DNA of 64,000 nucleotides from Triparma columacea (Eukaryota > Sar > Bolidophyceae > Parmales > Triparmaceae), in NCBI GenBank assembly GCA_030267965.1, contig BRYA01000341.1, forward strand, positions 34,030 through 98,029, given 5' to 3'. Below the pieces are notes generated by a model, which ran no database searches, had not been told where the DNA came from, and was given only the letters and a program-made list of their open reading frames with translations. The position numbers and the translations under genes were made by a program. Positions 1-10,673 of the stretch are shown here, piece by piece (position 1 is the stretch's first letter; each line of letters starts with the position of its first letter).

Positions 1-711
1 CCCGATGTCCCCCACCGTAACGCCGGGGAGGGGCAGGTGCGTGAGATAGTCCCTTATCGGCACGATGAAATTGTGAACGCCCCTGTCGACCCCTTTGCCA
101 TCAATGAGGCGCGCAATAACCATGGCAGTATTGGCAGTCTTCCCTAGCGAACCGGGCCAGAATTTTGTCGATGTCAGAGTTGGTGTGTTGAGCACCCACC
201 AACCCCGCCCCCTCTCATCGGCCTCGAACCTCGCCTCGGTCTCCAGTGCCCTCACGTTGCTCCCGTGTCCCAGCTCCGTCTGAGCATAACAGCCGACAAC
301 CCTGCAGTCGTGGCACCTAGGAAGCCAATAATTTTGCTGCTCGTCGGAGAGCAGGGTCTTGCAGCTGGGCACGAACATCCCCCAGTGCAGCAGGCTCGGC
401 ATGTCATCGGCAGTAGCACTAATCAAACTCACAAAATCCGGAAGGGTACAGTCGCTCATGTCTACTTTCAGCTTCTCTGCGAGCTCCATAACACGGAGGT
501 GCTTCGCAAGGGCATTGGCGTGTCGCTCCACACGGTTCAAGTTTGCGTTGTTCTCGTTGCTGAACACCCTGTCCTTCCTGACTGCTCTCTCAATTTCTGC
601 GAGGAAAGGTGGGGTAAGACAGGAGGGCAACGAAGCGCCCCAAACCATCAAACTCTGCTCTCTACCCACCTCGTCGCCTTTCGGTTTTCTGTGAATTACC
701 ACATCCGTCAT
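1..711 (-). CDS. ACX: Peroxisomal acyl-CoA oxidase, N-terminal part (cut by window edge)
   Basis: First, oxygen-dependent step of peroxisomal fatty-acid beta-oxidation: an FAD enzyme that makes trans-2-enoyl-CoA and H2O2. Two exons are visible on the minus strand, 711-666 and 596-1, joined by a GTAGAG...CAG intron; the frame stays open to the left edge. The protein shows LHWGMFVPSCKTLLS, then GCYAQTELGHGSNVRALET, the family signature around the FAD and substrate pocket, then TPTLTSTKFWPGSLGKT and PLPGVTVGDIG. All are typical of ACOX/ACX proteins. The N-terminal alpha-helical region is short, about 80 residues before LHWGMF, so an extra upstream exon is possible, but the ATG at 711 has stop-free continuity into the domain. 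The C-terminus and any peroxisomal SKL-type signal lie outside the window. The gene is divergent from the exportin gene, with a shared 184-bp promoter gap. Confidence 0.93.
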   Translation of the reverse strand, partial: MTDVVIHRKPKGDEVGREQSLMVWGASLPSCLTPPFLAEIERAVRKDRVFSNENNANLNRVERHANALAKHLRVMELAEKLKVDMSDCTLPDFVSLISATADDMPSLLHWGMFVPSCKTLLSDEQQNYWLPRCHDCRVVGCYAQTELGHGSNVRALETEARFEADERGRGWWVLNTPTLTSTKFWPGSLGKTANTAMVIARLIDGKGVDRGVHNFIVPIRDYLTHLPLPGVTVGDIG

Positions 712-895
712 CCAACACGTTGGTAATTTTATGAGGATTGAACTTGACGTTCTGGTTTTCTCGCTCTTTCCTCAGATTTACGTCCATTCCCCTTTTGGTC
801 AGATTCTTGCTCTCCAACCCTTTTGCCCACCACCATCTTCGTAAAACCCCCTCCCTCTTTCTTCTCCTTCAACACCCTCCCCGTGAAACACCACA

Positions 896-3800
896 ATGGC
901 ATGTGATGCACTTCGACACGCCTGCTCAGGTTTCAAGACGGGCGACGTTTCTTCTGCAAACAGTGCAACCCTGGGTTTACGCCAATCGCCAAATGCTATT
1001 GAGATGTTTTTGGAGGCAATTAATGGTTTAGGAGGGGGCCAAGACGAGAGTTTGGAACTTTTCCACGCCATCCTTGGCCTACAGGCGGTAGTCCTAAAGC
1101 GCTGGGAGTCTCAGTCATCTCCTCATCCTCACTTTCTCCGTGACTTCCTCTTCTACATTGGTATCAAGTCTGGTGAAGGCACGAAGCACTACCCTTGGCC
1201 AATGGTCCCCAATAAAAGCGCAATTGCTGCTGCCGCGGTGCTGTGGAAGCGCTCGTACCTTGCGGCGTCAGAGTCACAGCCATCCTCAACAAGTCAGTTC
1301 CACCCCAATACAGCCATCCCTCTCCTGACCTCGCCGTCCGACCTTTTTCAGTTTGTTCGCAATGTCCTGACAACAGGAACTGAAATAGAGAGGTCCAATG
1401 CTACCATGTTCCTATCGACTCTTCTTTCAGAGCTCAACTCTGGCACACTGAAGAGCAAGGTGAGGGTGAACCTCGGCGCTTCGACGCCCCCGCGCTCCGT
1501 TCTTCTAACCCGTTCCCCCTGCCCGTCTCCAGACCAACATGAATCAGACGATGGACTTCCACAAGCGCTCTCAGGCAAAGTTTTACGAGGTGAGACAGAG
1601 AGACAGAGAAACGAATTGACGGGAGAGACGGAGAGACGAATTGGAACACCCCCCCTCCCCATCCCCCCTCATCGCTCACAACGTCGTTGACTCACTAACC
1701 CGAACCTGCCCACTCTACAGACCGGCCTCAATCCCTCAGTAGAGCTCGCCATAACGTCCCTCCAAACCGTCCTTACTCCTCCCCACCCCTCCCCCTCCTA
1801 TATCGGGAAAATCATAGAGTTAGTAATAGATGTGTTATCCTGGGAATTTTCTCCCAGAAACTCGTGGACTATGGTGGCAACGTCCTCCCAGGCACTCATA
1901 AAGCCTCCCATATACCTTGCCCCCCAACTGATAAAGCCCGACCTCCTTGGCCTAATGTTCACTCTCTACCACGACGTCCGAGCCAACTCGGAGGCCACGC
2001 AAGTCTCCCATCAACTTAGGCAGCTCATCCTCTCCTTTGCATCCCTGAGCGGTCAAATCTTTGAAAGGTGAGAAGGTGTAATAAATAAAAGCAAGGCAGT
2101 AGAGCGACAAAGGTGATTGCAAAACGTCGTTATCCACCGCATCCGATACCCCTGTCTCTACACCGCACCCCGTTTCCCTAGACATGACTATCCTTACTTA
2201 TCAATGCCAACTTTCCCGCTCTTCACTTCGCTCGTCCCAGCGACCAAATCCGCGCCAGCTACTCCACTATCATAGTAGACGGCATGCTCTCCCTTCTCTC
2301 CGCCTCTCCCACCGACCCTTCTGAGCTCCAGGACATCGCCACGATCTGCACCCGCCTAGTTTTAAACTTCAAGCTTAAAATCCTCTCCAAGCTACCCTCC
2401 TTCGGTATGTGGATCTCGGCCCTGGTCAACCTCTCAACGTCTCTAATTGCGTCCATCACGGCGTCGGTGGAGGCTCACGGTGGCGACTTCGACTGTCTGG
2501 ACGACGAGTGGAAGTTCGAGGTTTTTGACGAGTTGATAGAATGCTTTGTTCTCATTGCTGAAGATCCCTCCCTTTTCGCCCCCGGACCTGTGACGATGGA
2601 AACCATACAGAACATAAAGAGCTCCCTCTCCCCCATCTATCCCACCGCTCTTCTTAGCAGGATTAAAATGAGCAGGGCCGAGGAAAAGGTGAGAATTTGA
2701 GCATGAACAGACAAGGTTCGATTTATCTCCTTGACTAACATTCACCTTCCTCCATTCTCAGTTTTACACCATGGAGGGAAAGGATCTCGATGAAGTAAGG
2801 GAGTCGATATCCGCTGCCGACTTGACCGACCAGATAATTAACGTTTCCACTATTGGCAGGCTCAACTTTCAGGTGAGAATTGAACGATGAGTAGAGATGC
2901 TGCGAAGTTTATTGAAAGTAGCCTCCATAACCCGTAGCCTCCATATACCAACCCGTCCTTTCTCGCAGAACTCCATCTCCTGCTTTGAGGCCGAGATATC
3001 GAAGGTCCTTGCCTCACTCAAAGTCCTTTTTGACTCGAACAACCCTGATGTTACTCCAGACGCGGCCGCCCTGCTGGAAGAGGCCAGAATCCTCATCATG
3101 TTCGCCGGCCACCTCCTCACTGACACCTGTCCCGGGGAGACTGCAACCATACCCTCCCAGATCCTAGAGGCATGCTCGTCTTCCGTTCCCGGCGCTGCCG
3201 GCATCGTGGCCTCGATCGCATCTGTGGTTGGCGGCTTGATGTTCCTGGCAGAATTTCAGGCCTCCAAGATTGCCTCCACCCCCTCCGACCCAAACCTCTC
3301 TCCCTTGCTTGGCGAACAGCTGACCAGCTTCTTCACAACATTCGCGTCATCCTACGTCGCTCCGAACACGAGGGACTACGACAGCAGTATGCTGGATGAA
3401 ACGAGCCCCCTCATGGGAGGCCTTTTCGGCGTCGAGGTGTCATCCCATAGATTCCTAGAGTTCTCCGTCTCCGTTGCAACGCACTACTTCTGCTACTGGC
3501 CCCAAGAGAAAGAGTTAATCAAGAGCTCCACCGAGCTCCTGATCGTCCTTTGCAAGAACCCAGGGACCCGGAAGCTGCTTCCAAACAGCGACAGCTGGAA
3601 GAAGCTTGCCGGCCTCTTCATTGTGGCCGGCTCTCTCTCGAACATCGGACCCGCACCTGCTGTCGACCCTGGCGTCCTCACTAACCACAGGCTGGATATG
3701 GGGCTGGTATCGGGCTTTAAGAGGCTGAACTACGACGCTCGGGGGGGGGTCCTCTCGATCCTAACGTGCGGATGCGGGGGGATGGGAGACACAGTGAGCA

Positions 3801-5071
3801 AGAGCATCATGAACGAGGTCCTGGGGGTGGCGCACGGGGTCCTAGGGAGGCTCTTGGCGGGAATAGAGGGCCAGGGTGGTGGAGGGAACGTGGGCGAGAA
3901 CGCTGTTGCGGTGGACATGTGCTGCCTAGCTGTTGAATTGTACGGCGGCATCTGCCGATCGCCCTTCGCGGGCATTGTGGACTTTGAAGATGGAGGGAGT
4001 AGTGACAAGGGGGAGTCCTACATTTTGACGAGGTTCGTTACGCCTTCTCTCTCCAAGTTGGCCGGCCTGATGGTGCTATTTGGGGGCAACATGACAATTT
4101 GCGCCTCTCTTTTGCGTTGCTTTAAGGACTATTCGGAGTCTTACATCGCCTTCCTCAGTGCTGCCGAGTCCACGGCCCTTTACTCCGCGAGCAACGTCTT
4201 GCTGGAGGGCTACTCCACCTTGACAAAGGGGGGGAAGCTCAATAGGGGCAAGGAGGACGAGGAAGAAGAAGAAGAACAGGAGTACTTTGACGTGGTGTGC
4301 GCCATCCAGCTACTGAACCACCTAGGAACTAAGGAGTTCATGGACTGCGTCGACGGCAATAACCCCGGGAGCGTGAGCGACTTCGTCAGCGGAGAGGCGG
4401 CAGCGGCACCCATTGAAGTGACAGACGTGCTGTTTTTCGGAATATCTCAGCTCCTCCCTCTCGTTTCCGGGCTGCTCCAGTACCCCAAGCTGTGCAGCCA
4501 GTTCTTCGACTTGGTGGGGTATGTCGTTGAGACTTACCCTGAAAAACTCGACAAGGTGCCGCCGGATTTTTTCGAAGGCCTGGTCGGGAGCATGCTGTGG
4601 GGGATGGGCAATGTGGATGAGCAGGTCGGAAAGCACTGCCTGGCTGGTATCGAAGCCCTCGCCAAGGAGCACCTGGGAGGGGGCCTTCGGACTGTGGTTG
4701 GGGAGAAACCGGAGACCTTCAAAGTCTGCGTCGGGAAGCTGCTGAGGGAGATCGTTTTCGTCCACAGCGTCGTGCAGGACAGGATGGACAGCTGCGGTGG
4801 ATGCTTGATGGTGCTCATCGCTGTCGACCTCGGTTACTTCACCGGCTACGTCAGGGACATGATTGGGGAGCTCGGGGGAGCGGGGGGTGGGGGCATCGAG
4901 CGACAGCAGCAACAGCTCGTGCTCGCGGCCTTTGAAAGCCTGGTCAACCTGGAGACGATACAGGCGGGAATAAACGGGAAGGGTAACGTGGGGAGGCAAG
5001 CGAGGAAGCTTTTCAAGAAGAACTTCCAACTCTTTGTGCAGCACGTTCACTCGTTCCTCCACACGCTATAA
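896..5071 (+). CDS. XPO4: Exportin-4-like nuclear export receptor
   Basis: HEAT-repeat karyopherin, expected to carry cargo out of (and in part into) the nucleus with Ran. Six exons join in frame: 896-1459, 1533-1589, 1721-2067, 2241-2688, 2762-2872, 2969-5071, giving about 1209 residues, close to the usual 1150 of XPO4. Family marks: an N-terminal helix pair with LGLRQSPNAIEMFLEAINGL followed by LQAVVLKRW, and the segment VIDVLSWEF at about residue 245, a hallmark of the XPO4/XPO7 group. The rest is helical repeat. One acidic loop (EDEEEEEEQEY) sits near 4255-4285 and a Gly-rich loop near 4880. The acceptor at 2240 was preferred over an earlier AG at 2181 because only it keeps the frame. All introns but one are phase 0. 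XPO7/RanBP17 is the alternative family call. Confidence 0.85.
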
Positions 5072-5175
5072 TAAAAGCCAGAGGAATATTTTTTATCTGA
5101 ACAAACATTGATTTAACTTCTTCTTTTCTTTTCTCATTGGCTTATATATTTTGTTTTTGGATAGCTGGAAAGAAC

Positions 5176-6618
5176 TTATTTTGGGATCCTTCCGAGCTCC
5201 TCGTTCCTCGCCTTGAAGGTATCGGTGAGGTAGATGCGCCCCTGGTGGAACATGGTGAGGCTGATGATCGCCTTCGCGATTCCGATTCCTTGCCCCCTGA
5301 AAATCCCCCTGAGCCCGAATTCCTTGCTGTCCCTGACCACCTCACCGCAAGCCTCCATCAGGCTGATGGACTTGCCCTTGATGGAAGAAGTCTGCATGAT
5401 GACCTCCAGGCGGGACAGGGGGTTCGTCATGACGATGTAGATGGGGGAAACGAGGGCGGAGGAAATGAGCCCAGTCATGAACTGGGACATTCCGCCCACC
5501 TGCCCGAGCTCCTTCTCGATGTATTTCTGGAGCTGGGGCTGGCCGACAAGACCGGTGGTGGCAGAGGCAAGGGAGTGACCCATGAGGGGGAAAGTTCCAC
5601 GGAACAGGGGCCTGTAGTTGGCGGCAGCGGACTGAAAGGGGGAGGGAGGGAGGGTAGAGAGGGAGGAGAGAAGGGAGTTAGAGAAGGTTGCACAACGAGC
5701 TTTTGGCGTCATTGCTGCACTTCTACGCTTGCTCCTACACCAGCCCCTCCGTTATTCCTTCTGCCCTCCCTCACCTCCTTGAGAATCTCCATGATGGGCT
5801 TCTCAGCCCCGGTTGTCTTGAAGTAGGCGCGCTGCTGCTTCTCGATCATACGGATAGGGTTGATGAAAACAGCCGAGAAAATGCTCGCCCCGACTGCCGA
5901 GGTCATGCCCACCTCTCCCCCCTCACCGAGGAAGTAGGAGATCCCGAGCAGGAAGCCAAACTTCGGAATGCGCTTGAAGCCGACCCCGATGAGGCGGGGA
6001 CCAAGCCCGGAGAGGGAGGCCCCGATGGGCGCCGCCTTGAAAACAGCGTTGGCTTCCGCACGGGCGATAGTGGGGTCAACAGCCTTCCCAGCAGCATCCT
6101 TGGCAAACTGCTGGACAAGCTGACGGTACGCAGTGACAGGATTGTCCACGACGGTCTGGAAGGCGGAACCGCCGAGGTAGGCGACCATGGTCTCGAAGGG
6201 GGAGCAGCCATTCTTCTTCTTGACCTCGAAGTACTCTTTACCAAAAATAGCAGCCCTGGTTGATTCACGTTGGGAGGGTGTGGAGGTAATTGGAAGGGTG
6301 AGAAGGAGTGAGAGGGCAAAATGGTAGAGAAAGGGGCGGAAAGAGGGTGTGCGGAATGAGAAAAGTGATTTGAGGGGACGCAAAGCGTCTGAAGAGGAAG
6401 GAAAAAGGCAATGAGGGGTAGCCCAACGAGGGGTGGGTGGAGAAAAGAGGAGAATTATGCTCTTAGAGAACAGCTATCGTGCTAAATCTGGGCTAAATCT
6501 GGGCTACGGCGGAGATCAAAAATGGAAAAAACACGAAAATCGAACTTACATGCTTATTGTTCCGTTTGAGAAGGAAATTAGAGTGGGATGAGATCGCACG
6601 ACGACGTGTTCCAATCAT
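5176..6618 (-). CDS. Divergent mitochondrial carrier family protein (SLC25-like)
   Basis: Probable inner-membrane solute carrier; substrate not predictable. The two solid exons are about 6255-5775 and 5631-5176 (intron GTGAG...TTTCAG). Three carrier-like repeats can be seen, each with a degenerate Pro-x-[DE]-x-x-[KR] signature: DNPVTAYRQL, FINPIRMIEKQQ and MTNPLSRLEVIMQ. A Gly-rich LGPRLIGVGFKRIPKFG follows repeat 1 and FRGQGIGIAK closes repeat 3. The acidic residue of the motif is lost in all three, unlike transport-competent members. The 5' end is unresolved. An ATG exon at 6618-6550 encodes a basic, presequence-like peptide (MIGTRRRAISSHSNFLLKRN) and ends in a perfect GTAAGT donor, but its phase does not match the acceptor at about 6255, so a small exon or a different donor is missing. 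It converges with exportin, 104 bp apart. Confidence 0.7.
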
Positions 6619-7322
6619 ATTTCAAGTTAGTTGGTTTTATTTATATTTGGTCCCTTCCATTTGAGCTCAATATCGTTTGGCCTCTGAGTTAGGGGCCTAA
6701 GGGAACGAGGGGGCAAACGGGGCCAACCTTGTCCGTCGGGGTATTGCGGTAGGGTTACAAAAATCATTTGTTTTTTGTATTTTGGGGGTACTTGAGTGAA
6801 TTCACGGCATTTTTGTTGTGGAATTATTGAATTACGGATACGCATTTATCACGTGTAAATTCTTCCGTTAGTCTCGTTGGTGAATTCGGATTGAACAAGG
6901 TCCTCTGTTAGACAGACAAAGTTCGGACAAGTCCTCACCTAAACAACTCCCCTTGAAAGTCCAAACTCAGTGTGAGTGTAGCCTTCGTTTTTTTCATCCC
7001 TTGTGACTCATCTAGATAACATATCCCATTCTCGAATCTGATGGCTTGAAAGGTTGACAGGAGGGACCAGTTTCTTGTCACCGCCGATCGAGGAAAGGGG
7101 TTGTTGTGTGGATTTTTCATCCTCTTTCAGGCACCCTTGCTTTTTGAAGGGGAAACGTGTAGTTTTATGCTGCACTAGTACATATAAAGATCCTCAAAAT
7201 CTCCGGAAATCACTTATTATACCCTTAAAACATCAAGCTCACAGTTTATCGGCCTTACCCACCCCTCCCAATCCCCATTCCTCACTTCACAGCCCCCCCT
7301 TCCCTGGTTCCACTTCCCTCTA
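6619..7322. other. Intergenic region between divergent carrier and ferredoxin-fold genes
   Basis: AT-richer, with no convincing coding exon on either strand; short ORFs here have no recognisable domain. The sequence TATAAATA (minus sense) about 30 bp upstream of the candidate carrier ATG at 6618 could be a TATA element. It presumably holds both promoters. Confidence 0.5.
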
Positions 7323-8005
7323 ATGTTCGTGTTATCGGTCCGTTCCCGCCTGTCCTCCCTCTCCTCCCGTTTCCTCTCCACTGCCCCCCCTTCCGTTTCC
7401 TCCTCTGCTGTCAACATCACTTTCATTGATCACTCCGGCGCCCGCGTCACCGTTCCCGGTCTCGTCGGTTCCACCGTGTACGATGTTGCCGCCACCCACA
7501 AGATCGACCTCGGCCCTGCCTCCAAGGGCGCCATAGTCGAGGCGGTCCACAATGAGAGGTGGACGGAGGACCTTTATGGTGAGGGCGTGACCACCGCGTT
7601 CGACCACATCAAGATCCCGAGGGTGTACCAGGGGATCGTGGGGAGGATGACCAAGCAGGAGGAGATGATGCTGGACCAGTACTGGGATGAGGAGGAGGTG
7701 AGACGGGGGGGGGATAGCTGAGGGGGAAGAGCCAGGGGTGTGGGAGCAAGAGAAAAAGGCGACAAGCGGAGCGAGCCTGCATCTATATTACAATAACGAT
7801 TCTATGCCAACACGTTTTACACACAACGCTTTACAACTCACCCCTTCCATCGTCACTTCACATCCCCTCTACTCCTCCCCCACTCTTCACATCATCACAG
7901 ATCAGCCCAGAGGCTAGTAGGCTAGCGAGTATGGTCAAGGTCACGAAGGAGATGGATGGGATGAGCATCTATATTCCAGACGGTTTACCGGACGACTGCC
8001 CGTAG
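7323..8005 (+). CDS. Mitochondrial adrenodoxin-fold protein lacking all cluster cysteines (possible complex I C1-FDX)
   Basis: Two exons, 7323-7697 and 7901-8005, give 159 residues. Residues 1-28 (MFVLSVRSRLSSLSSRFLST...) are an Arg/Ser-rich amphipathic presequence, as expected for the mitochondrial matrix. Residues 32-50 (ITFIDHSGARVTVPG) match the first beta strands of adrenodoxin-type [2Fe-2S] ferredoxins, and the C-terminus SRLASMVKVTKEMDGMSIYIP matches their final LGCQI..T.ELDGM.V.LP block. The binding loop that should read CxxxxxCxxC is ASKGAIVEAVHNERW and the fourth Cys is Met. It therefore cannot hold a normal cluster. From knowledge of the family, plant, algal and ciliate complex I carry a ferredoxin-fold bridge subunit (C1-FDX) with lost ligands; this protein is a good candidate. 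A degenerate carrier of unknown role is the alternative. Confidence 0.75.
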
Positions 8006-8117
8006 ATTTGGTGATGGTGATACAGGGGTTTTGGGGGGGGGGTGGTGTTTGGTGATACAATCACAGAGGGTAATTCGCTAGTCGAGGGGTTTTATCAGCA
8101 ACGTTGCTTGTCTTTTT

Positions 8118-8159
8118 CGATTCGTCATCGCCGATTCGTTATCGCCGATTCGTTATCGC
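8118..8159. repeat. 14-bp tandem repeat, three copies
   Basis: CGATTCGTYATCGC is repeated three times without spacing, in the probable 5' flank of the next gene. The remaining 8006-8336 gap has nothing else recognisable except G runs near 8030. Confidence 0.85.
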
Positions 8160-8336
8160 CCCTCCTTCATTCCAAACATAAAAAAAGAGACAAAAAAATC
8201 TCTCAGATACAGAAAAGTTATTCTCTACGCCTGAATCCACTAAAGCACCAAAAACTTGTCCTCATATACAACCCACATACATATTTCATCAACCACTTTC
8301 CTCCACGACCCCAATTCCCGCCCTTGATCATTTATA

Positions 8337-9580
8337 ATGACTACAGGGCAAGGCGATGTCTCGGCCAAGGATGCTCTCCCTCTCCCCACTGAAGTTATGC
8401 GTATATCTGCAACTAACCAAGTGACAGGAAAAGAAGGTAAATTTCCGTCACTTGCTTCAGATACCGCCAATTTTTGGCTAAAACACACCTAAACCCCCCC
8501 CTTCACCCTATTTCTCCCCCCCCTTGACAGAATCTTCCTTCCTCTGGTCTACCTCCGACGCCAAGATAATCGACACAATAACGAATACCCTAATATTCGC
8601 CCCCCCCTCCACTCCCTACCCCACGCCCTCCGCTTCCCCCTCCAACCCCCCAATTCCTTCCTTTGACTCTACCAAACTCCTCTCCCTTGCCTCCTCCCTA
8701 TCCTTCGTCTCTTCCCACCTGCCTCCCCCCCCCCCCCAGCCCTCCTCTAACCTGATAGTTTATCTCCCCGGCTGCGGCGAGACCCGTCCCTCCAACAACT
8801 TCCAAGCCCTCGCTTCTTCCATGTCCCTCCCCCAGACCCTTTCCCTCTTCCTCCTCGGACCTCACGAAATACCCTTCGACCTCGGGTACGGTTGGTACCA
8901 GTCCATGGATTACTCGACCGGTGACCCCCTCCCCTTCGGTCACGCCTCCCGTTCCAGGACGTTCTTGTCATCTGTGAGCAAGGTTGTTAGGCTCCTGGAG
9001 GGTATAAGGGACGGGGAAGGCGGGGGGAGCCTGGAGAACGTCTTCCTCCTGGCTTACGCGTCGGGGGCGGACGTTGCGATGGAAGTGGCGGGGAGGGTCA
9101 AGTTCGGGGGCGCCGCTTGCTTCAGGGGGGGCGACTGGGAGGGGGGAAGGGGGAAGGTCACGGATGTATTACAGCTGCTGGGAAAGGATGATAGAAGGTA
9201 TGGGGTTAAGGGGGCGGGGGGGGACAAGGTTGAGAGGTTCGTGGTCGATGCAGGTGAGTTTTGGGCGCCCTTTCTATGGGAGGGGGGAAAGGGCAAGGTG
9301 AAGGAAAGTGGGAGGGGCGACGGGCGAGATTGGAGAGGCGACGGGCAAAATGAGAAAAGCAAATTTGCAAACTAGACGTGTGCACGTTGCGCGCTGAACC
9401 CCTCGTAAAGACGCTGGGAGCTCCATCTTTGTTTTAACACTGCCCTGACACTGTCCTGAAATCGCAGATGGCAGGATGGGGGACTCGAAGGAGGAGATTA
9501 CTGAGCTTTTTAAATGGCTAGCGCCGAGACTTAATAAAAGGATGCCAAAAATGGAGCAGATGTTCGGTGGCGTGAAATAA
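8337..9580 (+). CDS. Alpha/beta-hydrolase fold protein, probable pseudoenzyme (acyl-protein thioesterase/LYPLAL-like)
   Basis: Three exons: 8337-8436, 8531-9253, 9468-9580, all phase 1, giving 311 residues. Residues about 120-225 follow the phospholipase/carboxylesterase order: a LIVYLPGCGETRPSNNF oxyanion-hole strand (VLWLHGLGD in active enzymes), GYGWYQSMDY (the WFD region), then the nucleophile elbow. Here the elbow reads LAYASGADVAMEVA where active enzymes have GFSQGGAVAL, so the catalytic Ser aligns with Ala (about residue 207). The C-terminal His region reads DADGRMGDSKEE where GMGHS would be expected. The fold call is moderately safe; activity is doubtful. A Pro/Ser-rich linker (about residues 50-80) contains a C run. 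Another serine-hydrolase subfamily remains possible. Confidence 0.6.
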
Positions 9581-9640
9581 ATAGGTGTTGATGTGTTTAA
9601 TCATGTTCAAAAGTATAACAAAATGCCTTCTGCTTTCCCT

Positions 9641-10561
9641 TCACCAAAGCACTATTACCAGTATCACTACCCCGACAGTTACGTAGCACAGTGCGTTGAC
9701 GGAAACAACGAATATTTTGAACGCCGTCATGTTCCCCCCCCCAATGCTCGTCCCCGTCCACGGGCAGAAGTGGTCGTACTCCTCCACCACGACGTCGTTC
9801 GTGTCGCAGTATAGACCCCCACGGGGCCTGAACGACTTCACCCTATCGTTCCATATCCATTTACTCCTGTCCACGTTGTCGGTGCTGACGTTCTCGCCCA
9901 TCACCTTCTCACGCTTGCTGACCAGGCCGGGGTTCCTGCAGGACACGGAGAAGAGCGCGGAGAGGGTCACGGCGACGAGCGCGAAGTAGATCAGGGTTAT
10001 GTACAAGGGCGCCCTCGGAACGAGTAAGAACGTAGCCACAATCGTGACTGCGCCCACAATCAGAGGCACTGTTATGCCTGCGCAGAAAGGCCACCAGGAG
10101 CCCACTATAAGGCAAGGGGAGCCGTCGGGGTTGGAGAGAAGGACGGGCATGTTCCCAATGTAGTAGCGGGCCAGTCCGGTGGACACGCAACAGCAGGACT
10201 GGAGACGTGGGTAAGGACGGGGGGAGGACATGCCCTTGGAAAGACGGGATTGGTACTTGCCAGCGGAAGCGTATATTATGCGACCGTTGGAATCTTTACG
10301 AGGCCATGGGGTTGATTCGACAGCGTCACCATCGGTCCCCGTTTCTACATCATTATTTGTTGTCGGTGTAAGGGGAATGTGAGAAGAAGTAGCATCGCAG
10401 GGGGTGGTTGAGGACATGACAGGGTTTCCGTTGAGTTCCAATGCAAGTGAATCTATAGTAACTTCACTCATTACTTCACTCATTGCACCGTTTGTAGCAC
10501 CACCGTCACCGTGAGGGTTGTTTTTGTTGGATGCATTGGCAGCAGTGGGAGAGTCCATCAT
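9641..10561 (-). CDS. Degenerate DHHC-type membrane protein (DHFC variant, truncated)
   Basis: Single exon, 306 residues. Residues 1-140 are polar and low complexity. Two membrane helices follow (WPFCAGITVPLIVGAVTIVATFLLV and a second ending SALFSV), then a cytosolic loop, then YDHFCPWTGTSIGGGN (about residue 262) and a last helix ending VILVIVLW at the stop codon. DHHC palmitoyltransferases need a Cys-rich domain with six zinc ligands and Asp-His-His-Cys. Here only one upstream Cys (GLYCDTND) is kept, the second His is Phe, and the fourth membrane helix is missing. The acyl-accepting Cys is retained. It is clearly derived from the zf-DHHC family, but catalysis is doubtful. The 3' end converges with the hydrolase-like gene 61 bp away. 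Confidence 0.8.
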   Translation of the reverse strand: MMDSPTAANASNKNNPHGDGGATNGAMSEVMSEVTIDSLALELNGNPVMSSTTPCDATSSHIPLTPTTNNDVETGTDGDAVESTPWPRKDSNGRIIYASAGKYQSRLSKGMSSPRPYPRLQSCCCVSTGLARYYIGNMPVLLSNPDGSPCLIVGSWWPFCAGITVPLIVGAVTIVATFLLVPRAPLYITLIYFALVAVTLSALFSVSCRNPGLVSKREKVMGENVSTDNVDRSKWIWNDRVKSFRPRGGLYCDTNDVVVEEYDHFCPWTGTSIGGGNMTAFKIFVVSVNALCYVTVGVVILVIVLW

Positions 10562-10673
10562 TGTTCTATCTTATTGCAACACTACGGCCCACCACTATAC
10601 ACTTCACACAAGAAGAAGTATACAAAACGACGGAAGACACAAGAACGACCGGATTTACAATTAATTTGATAAA

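Noticed and set aside
2182..2240. Alternative exon start at the AG at 2181 in exportin-4
   Set aside because: It would shift frame and meet a stop at about 2275; the acceptor at 2240 keeps frame and family similarity.
6550..6618. Firm first exon for the mitochondrial carrier
   Set aside because: Start and donor look good but the splice phase does not match the next acceptor, so the link is left open.
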